This document shows, one piece after another, positions 17,118 through 17,250 of a stretch of 17,250 nt of DNA. The stretch comes from Acanthaster planci (Eukaryota; Echinodermata; Asteroidea; Valvatida; Acanthasteridae). A program made the position numbers and the translations under genes. Positions within the stretch are counted from its first letter, which is position 1, and each line of letters begins with the position of its first letter. The notes beneath the pieces are model-generated. The model was not told the DNA's origin, did no database searches, and saw only the letters and a program-made list of their open reading frames with translations. The stretch spans positions 1,030,324 to 1,047,573 of the forward strand of contig NW_019091428.1 in NCBI RefSeq assembly GCF_001949145.1. Direction: 5' to 3'.

Positions 17118-17250
17118 AGCGTGGGTCGACCCGTCATAGGCCTATGTAATTGCGGCCCGAGTGATGCCTCACAATTTCGAAAAGCAATGTAACACTTTGG
17201 CCGTGTTTGTTTCACACGGATCTGGATCACCAAAGCCCGCCTAATGGATA
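17118..17250 (+). other. Start of the copy 4 3' UTR
   Basis: Matches the sequence after the copy 1 stop to about 17190 (GGTCGACCC, GCCTCACAATTTCGA, AAGCAATGTAACA), then diverges. The window ends before any poly(A) signal. Confidence 0.6.

Noticed and set aside
1-17250. CRISPR arrays, bacterial operons, LTR retrotransposon ends
   Set aside because: No regularly spaced direct repeats, no ribosome-binding-site/operon structure, and no pair of long direct terminal repeats seen.

Overview
The window is eukaryotic genomic DNA. It has spliced genes with GT/AG introns, long AT-rich non-coding stretches, decayed transposon pieces and no prokaryotic gene packing. The gene content (an SLC16-type transporter, a lineage-expanded sulfotransferase-like family, a decayed YqaJ/SWIM-type gene, a LINE fragment) and frequent words such as TACATGTA and TAGGCCTA suggest a marine invertebrate deuterostome. 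An echinoderm is my best guess, but the sequence alone does not prove it.

Layout. (1) Bases 1-2627, + strand: the last four coding exons of a monocarboxylate-transporter-like gene. All three visible introns are phase 1, and a 174-bp palindromic element sits in the first visible intron. (2) 2628-5200: non-coding, with a G-rich/C-rich foldback. (3) About 5208-5325: a stray duplicate of the transporter's first visible exon, broken off after the TM1 region. (4) 6863-17117: a tandem cluster of single-exon sulfotransferase-like genes, all on the + strand. It holds three intact 297-codon copies (6863-7756, 9527-10420, 16224-17117) and one wrecked copy (about 12790-13306). Copies 1 and 4 are closest (about 42 differences in 297 residues by eye) and share 5' and 3' flanks. 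Copy 2 is more distant (about 78 differences from copy 1) and has its own CpG-rich, TATA-containing upstream region. (5) Between copies 2 and 4 lies a transposon-rich stretch: a LINE fragment fused to the wrecked copy (about 12240-12785), two strong hairpins (13484-13627), a decayed intron-containing YqaJ-type gene (13795-15220), and a second palindromic element of the same family as the one in the transporter intron, in opposite orientation (15222-15398).

The genes do not form an obvious pathway. The transporter and the sulfotransferase-like genes are neighbours, and nothing in the sequence links their functions. The most unexpected signal is a block of about 100 bp present three times (6425-6533, 11208-11307, 15811-15926), once upstream of each of copies 1, 3 and 4. 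Its minus strand reads as a similar short peptide in all three places, so it is either a buried old exon or a conserved regulatory block carried by the tandem duplications.
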